Shown: positions 11,563 through 14,324 of the stretch, in pieces | Layout: each line of letters begins with the position of its first letter | Numbering within the stretch: position 1 is the stretch's first letter | Origin: DAIPHL01 sp036771375 | GTDB taxonomy: Bacteria > Synergistota > Synergistia > Synergistales > Synergistaceae | Direction of reading: 5' to 3' | DNA length: 14,324 bases | Assembly (NCBI GenBank): GCA_036771375.1 | Contig: DAIPHL010000048.1 | Location: 1 to 14,324, forward strand | Position numbers and translations under genes: made by a program | Notes under the pieces: model-generated | What the model was told of the DNA's origin: nothing | Database searches by the model: none | What the model saw: the letters and a program-made list of their open reading frames with translations, nothing else

Positions 11563-12001
11563 ATCTCTCTTCCTCCTCGTGCCCGCAACAAGCGTTGCAA
11601 CATCCGCTACAAGCCGGCGCCGGCGCGAAGCCTCTCTTGCGCTGGCGATAGTTGTCTATCGCCGCCTTCAACGCCTCCTCGGCGAGGAGAGAACAGTGCA
11701 GTTTCTGGGGCGGCAAGCCGCCCAGCTCCTCGGCGACGTCCTTGTTGGTTATCTTGAGCGCTTCGTCGATCGTCTTGCCCTTGACCATTTCCGTCGCCAT
11801 GGAGCTCGTCGCGATTGCGGCGGCGCATCCGAACGTCTCGAATTTGACATCCCGTATGACCTCGTTCTCGTCAATGTCGAGATAGATTTTCATCACATCT
11901 CCGCACTTCGCGTTGCCAACCTCGCCGACCCCGTCGGCCTCGGCGATGTTGCCTACATTGCGCGGGTTCATGAAATAGTCCACGACCTTTTCGTTATACA
12001 T
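11531..12001 (-). CDS. nifU: NifU/IscU-type Fe-S cluster scaffold with Cys-rich tail
   Basis: This 156-residue scaffold receives sulfur from the NifS desulfurase and assembles Fe-S clusters. The IscU core spans 1-125 with the three cluster cysteines C33 (KCGD, with D35), C59 (FGCAAAIATSS) and C103 (LHCSLLAEEAL). After residue 125 comes an unusual tail, CSGCCNACCGH (131-141), with five cysteines and a histidine followed by acidic residues. It is not the Nfu or ferredoxin domain of nitrogen-fixation NifU. The ATG at 12001 has GGAGG 7 nt upstream. It lies 27 bp after nifS and overlaps MOSC by 32 bp. In such anaerobes it is the general Fe-S system; the name does not imply nitrogen fixation, and no other nif gene is present. 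Confidence 0.92.
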   Translation of the reverse strand: MYNEKVVDYFMNPRNVGNIAEADGVGEVGNAKCGDVMKIYLDIDENEVIRDVKFETFGCAAAIATSSMATEMVKGKTIDEALKITNKDVAEELGGLPPQKLHCSLLAEEALKAAIDNYRQRKRGFAPAPACSGCCNACCGHEEEERFVSETSRVAD

Positions 12002-12028
12002 TCCGATTCCTCCTTCTCCTGGTCCGTG

Positions 12029-13198
12029 TCAAACCTTGTACGGGGACATCCGGCGAAGGGTCTCTACGATCGGAGGAAATTTCTCCAGAACGTAGTCGAT
12101 GTCCTCCTCGGTCGTGTACCGACTCAGAGTGAGCCGTACCGAGCCGTGGGCGGTCTCATGGTCGAGCCCCATCGCCAACAGAACATGGCTCGGGTCCAGG
12201 CTGCCGGAGGTACATGCGCTCCCGCTGGAGACCCCGATACCCGCATAATCCATGCGAAGCAGCATCCCCTCGCCCTCGATCCTCCTGACGCATACGCTGC
12301 CGTGAAACGGCAGGCGCTCGACGCGATGCCCCGTGACGAACGAATCGGGAATCCTTTCGATAATTCCATCGAGAAGCTTGTCGCGGAGGCGCGACACCCT
12401 TGCAGGCTCTCCTTCGCGGAGCATCTTCGACGCCAAACGAGCCGCCTCTCCGAAGGCAACGATCTCCGCCACGTTCTCGGTCCCGGAGTTGAGCCCATAT
12501 TCCTGCCCTCCTCCATGTACGAGCGGTACCAGCTTTATGCCTTTTTTCATGTAGAGGGCCCCCACGCCTTTCGGTCCATGCATCTTGTGGGCCGACATCG
12601 TGAGCATGTCCACCGGAAGCTCTTTCACATCGATCGGCACATGTCCGGCCGCCTGCACGGCATCGGTGTGGAACAGGACTCCACGCCGGCGACATATCTC
12701 GCCCAGTCGTGCAATCGGGTTGATCGTTCCCACCTCGTTGTTCGCGAACATGACGCTCACGAGAAGCGTGTCGTCTCGAATCGCACCCTCCAAGGTCTCC
12801 GGCCGTGTCGCTCCGTATTCGTCCACCGGCAAGAACGTGACATCGTACCCGTTTTTGCCGAGCCACTTGAACGTGTCCAGCACGGCATGATGTTCGACCG
12901 CCGACGTGATGACGTGGCGTTTCTCCCTCTTTTTGTCGGCCCAGACCGCGCCTTTGATGGCCAGATTGTCGGCGGCGCTGCCGCTGCCCGTGAAAACGAT
13001 CTCCTGCGCCGAGGCGCCGATCAATGACGCGACGCTCTCGCGCGCCGCGTCCATCGCGATTTTCGCCTCGCGCCCCCAGAGATGAAGGCTGTTCGGGTTG
13101 CCCATCTTATCGGTAAGATACGGCATCATCGCATGCAGGACTTCCTCCGCCATGCGAGTCGTTGCCGAATTGTCGAGATATACCCTTCGCATTTCCAT
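12029..13198 (-). CDS. nifS: Cysteine desulfurase, NifS/IscS family
   Basis: This 389-residue PLP enzyme removes sulfur from cysteine (giving alanine) and passes it as persulfide to the scaffold NifU. The PLP-binding lysine is K205 in SAHKMHGPKG, the conserved histidine is H104 in VEHHAVLD, and the persulfide cysteine is C329 in SSGSACTSG. The N-terminal YLDNSATT and GNPNSLHLWG blocks are typical of the group. Length is normal. The ATG at 13198 is preceded by GGGGTGG about 8 nt upstream; a second ATG two codons on is possible. It is the first gene of nifS-nifU-MOSC. It would supply Fe-S clusters to the cell, including the 4Fe-4S aconitase encoded nearby. Confidence 0.95.
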   Translation of the reverse strand: MEMRRVYLDNSATTRMAEEVLHAMMPYLTDKMGNPNSLHLWGREAKIAMDAARESVASLIGASAQEIVFTGSGSAADNLAIKGAVWADKKREKRHVITSAVEHHAVLDTFKWLGKNGYDVTFLPVDEYGATRPETLEGAIRDDTLLVSVMFANNEVGTINPIARLGEICRRRGVLFHTDAVQAAGHVPIDVKELPVDMLTMSAHKMHGPKGVGALYMKKGIKLVPLVHGGGQEYGLNSGTENVAEIVAFGEAARLASKMLREGEPARVSRLRDKLLDGIIERIPDSFVTGHRVERLPFHGSVCVRRIEGEGMLLRMDYAGIGVSSGSACTSGSLDPSHVLLAMGLDHETAHGSVRLTLSRYTTEEDIDYVLEKFPPIVETLRRMSPYKV

Positions 13199-13259
13199 AC
13201 AGATTCCACCCCATCATCCTCGATTGCCGTTTCCATACGTGCCAAAACCACGATAGGTC

Positions 13260-13293
13260 ATTATACTGCAAAAAAAACGCTTGTTATCGATAA
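13260..13293 (-). promoter_or_regulatory. Putative nifS-nifU-MOSC promoter with overlapping palindrome
   Basis: On the minus strand a perfect TATAAT (13265-13260) lies 17 bp downstream of GATAAC (13288-13283), a poor -35. The perfect 10-bp palindrome TTATCGATAA (13284-13293) overlaps that -35, a common place for a repressor site. A T8 run occupies part of the spacer. The expected transcript starts near 13253, about 55 nt before nifS. Confidence 0.45.
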
Positions 13294-13332
13294 ATTTACA
13301 GATAATTCATTGCATATCCGACCGATTCGGAT

Positions 13333-14324
13333 CTACGACATCAGGCGGGGGACGCCGAACCGATCGGCATAGCCGTCGAGCGCCTCCCACGTGGCATCGT
13401 CGAGCCATATGCCCTCCGTCAGGGCCCTCTGCCTGTTCTCGTACTCCTTCTCTCCATGGATGTATATCCGCGACTGGCCCTCGGCGAGCGCACTGTTTTT
13501 AATCCTGTCCAGGATCTCCGCGACATGGGACTTTATCTCCGTCTCGTCCCCAAAAAGATCCATCCGGGTGGCCTGGAAGTAATGGCATACGCCCGGCGTT
13601 TTCCTGTAGGTTTCATAGGACGGGCACCCCATGGAGAATCCAGCGGTCATCAGTTCGACGAGCATGGCAAGCCCATAACCCTTGTGCCCACCGAGGGCCT
13701 CCGTCGTTCCCCCCAGATAGAGCTGTCCGCCGTAAGCGCTCTTCCCCAGACGGTGGCTTTCGTCGGCGGATACGGCATCGGAGGTATCGAGTCCGTTTTC
13801 GTCCACCGCCCACCCCAGCGGCATCTCTTTACCCCTCCGCGCAGCCACCTCGATCTTGCCGAACGCGACCGTGGTCGTCGCCATGTCCAGAAGAAAGTGC
13901 GGTTTGCGGCCGGTCGGGATCGCCACGGCAATCGGGTTCGTGCCGATGAGACGCTCCTTCCCGAAAAGAGGGATACCCGAACGAAGGGTACCGGTCATGG
14001 CCCATCCGATCATCCCGGCGTCGGCGGCCATCTCCGCCCAGTAGCCCGACATGCCGAAGTGGCACGATTCATTTACGGCGACGCTGCACGTCCCGGAATC
14101 ACGCGCTTTTGCGATGGCCTGCTTCATGGCGAATTCGGCGACCAGGAAACCGGGGGCGCTCTGTCCGTCGATCACCGCCGAAACGGGAGTCTGGTGAACG
14201 ACACGCGGGCTCCCGTTCGGATCACAAAATCCTTTTTCAATGTGACCGTGATACATCTGCAAACGCGCCACTCCGTGCGACGCGTGTCCCCTGGCATCCG
14301 CCTCCACCATGACCCTCGCCGACC
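13333..14324 (-). CDS. Ldh/malate dehydrogenase-2 family oxidoreductase (N-terminus outside window)
   Basis: This NAD(P)-dependent 2-hydroxyacid dehydrogenase belongs to the type-2 malate/L-lactate/sulfolactate/ureidoglycolate family, which lacks a Rossmann fold. About 329 residues are visible; the frame is open through the window edge, so the ATG at 14310 is internal and perhaps 20 N-terminal residues are missing. Family blocks are VEADARGHASHGVARL (near the visible start), SCHFGMSGYWAEMAA with the conserved histidine, GTNPIAVAIPTG, LLDMATTTVAFGKIE, and GGHKGYGLAMLVELM. The substrate cannot be told from sequence alone; malate or lactate fits an acid fermenter. It ends 134 bp before nifS on the same strand and appears to be a separate unit, because a promoter-like sequence precedes nifS. 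Confidence 0.88.
   Translation of the reverse strand, partial: SARVMVEADARGHASHGVARLQMYHGHIEKGFCDPNGSPRVVHQTPVSAVIDGQSAPGFLVAEFAMKQAIAKARDSGTCSVAVNESCHFGMSGYWAEMAADAGMIGWAMTGTLRSGIPLFGKERLIGTNPIAVAIPTGRKPHFLLDMATTTVAFGKIEVAARRGKEMPLGWAVDENGLDTSDAVSADESHRLGKSAYGGQLYLGGTTEALGGHKGYGLAMLVELMTAGFSMGCPSYETYRKTPGVCHYFQATRMDLFGDETEIKSHVAEILDRIKNSALAEGQSRIYIHGEKEYENRQRALTEGIWLDDATWEALDGYADRFGVPRLMS

Noticed and set aside
11213..13027. 604-codon plus-strand open frame antisense to nifU/nifS
   Set aside because: It is a shadow of highly conserved minus-strand genes; the composition is Arg/Ser/Leu-rich and there is no plausible start signal.
13315..13331. ATCCGA...TCGGAT hairpin just after the dehydrogenase stop
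   Set aside because: Only 6 pairs and no T-tract next to it on the minus strand, so it is not a credible terminator by itself.
1..14324. The 8-bp GGTCGGCG at the window start is the inverse of CGCCGACC at its end
   Set aside because: Both ends lie inside coding sequence, and window edges are arbitrary, so terminal inverted repeats of an element are not supported.

Overview
The window reads as a moderately GC-rich bacterial chromosome segment, densely packed, with most genes on the minus strand. The order veg-ispE-purR (a Gram-positive-style purine repressor) beside a nifS-nifU-MOSC operon, together with a citrate lyase and a type II NADP isocitrate dehydrogenase, suggests an anaerobic amino-acid or organic-acid fermenter. 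Synergistota is my best guess and a clostridial Bacillota member the alternative; this rests on gene content only, because no rRNA or other strong phylogenetic marker is present.

Layout from left to right. Positions 1-137 hold the 3' end of an unrecognised plus-strand gene. Positions 261-968 (+) encode a seven-helix Bax inhibitor-1/YccA family membrane protein. Positions 969-1491 are non-coding except for a decayed C-terminal piece of an IS256/Mutator-type transposase (minus) and two strong hairpins. Positions 1492-7858 (minus) are a five-gene operon, read as aconitase (YbhJ-type hydratase), NADP-isocitrate dehydrogenase, citD, citE, citF. Upstream of it lies a roughly 450-nt leader with a consensus sigma-70 promoter, a complete cobalamin (B12) riboswitch (8071-8270), a candidate regulatory hairpin and an intrinsic terminator (7952-7986). 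Positions 8381-8902 appear empty. Then come purR, ispE and veg (minus, with their own promoter), then MOSC, nifU and nifS (minus, with a promoter near 13260), and finally the 3' part of a malate/lactate-type dehydrogenase gene cut by the window edge.

The notable system is the B12-riboswitch-controlled acn-icd-citDEF operon. No citrate carrier, citrate synthase or citC/citX/citG accessory gene lies beside it, so the lyase may act on citrate made inside the cell. Run in the reductive direction, the five proteins would convert 2-oxoglutarate + CO2 to isocitrate, then citrate, then acetate + oxaloacetate. That gives the same end products (acetate and, after decarboxylation, pyruvate) as the B12-dependent glutamate mutase/methylaspartate route. 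A B12-OFF riboswitch in front of it would fit the known logic in which B12 represses a B12-independent substitute, as with metE or class I/III nrd genes. This is an inference from gene content and leader structure, not something the sequence proves.

Start codons were re-evaluated from Shine-Dalgarno (SD) spacing. citD (TTG), veg (TTG) and probably MOSC (TTG or GTG) use non-ATG starts, and the aconitase start is ambiguous between ATG 7858 and TTG 7852.
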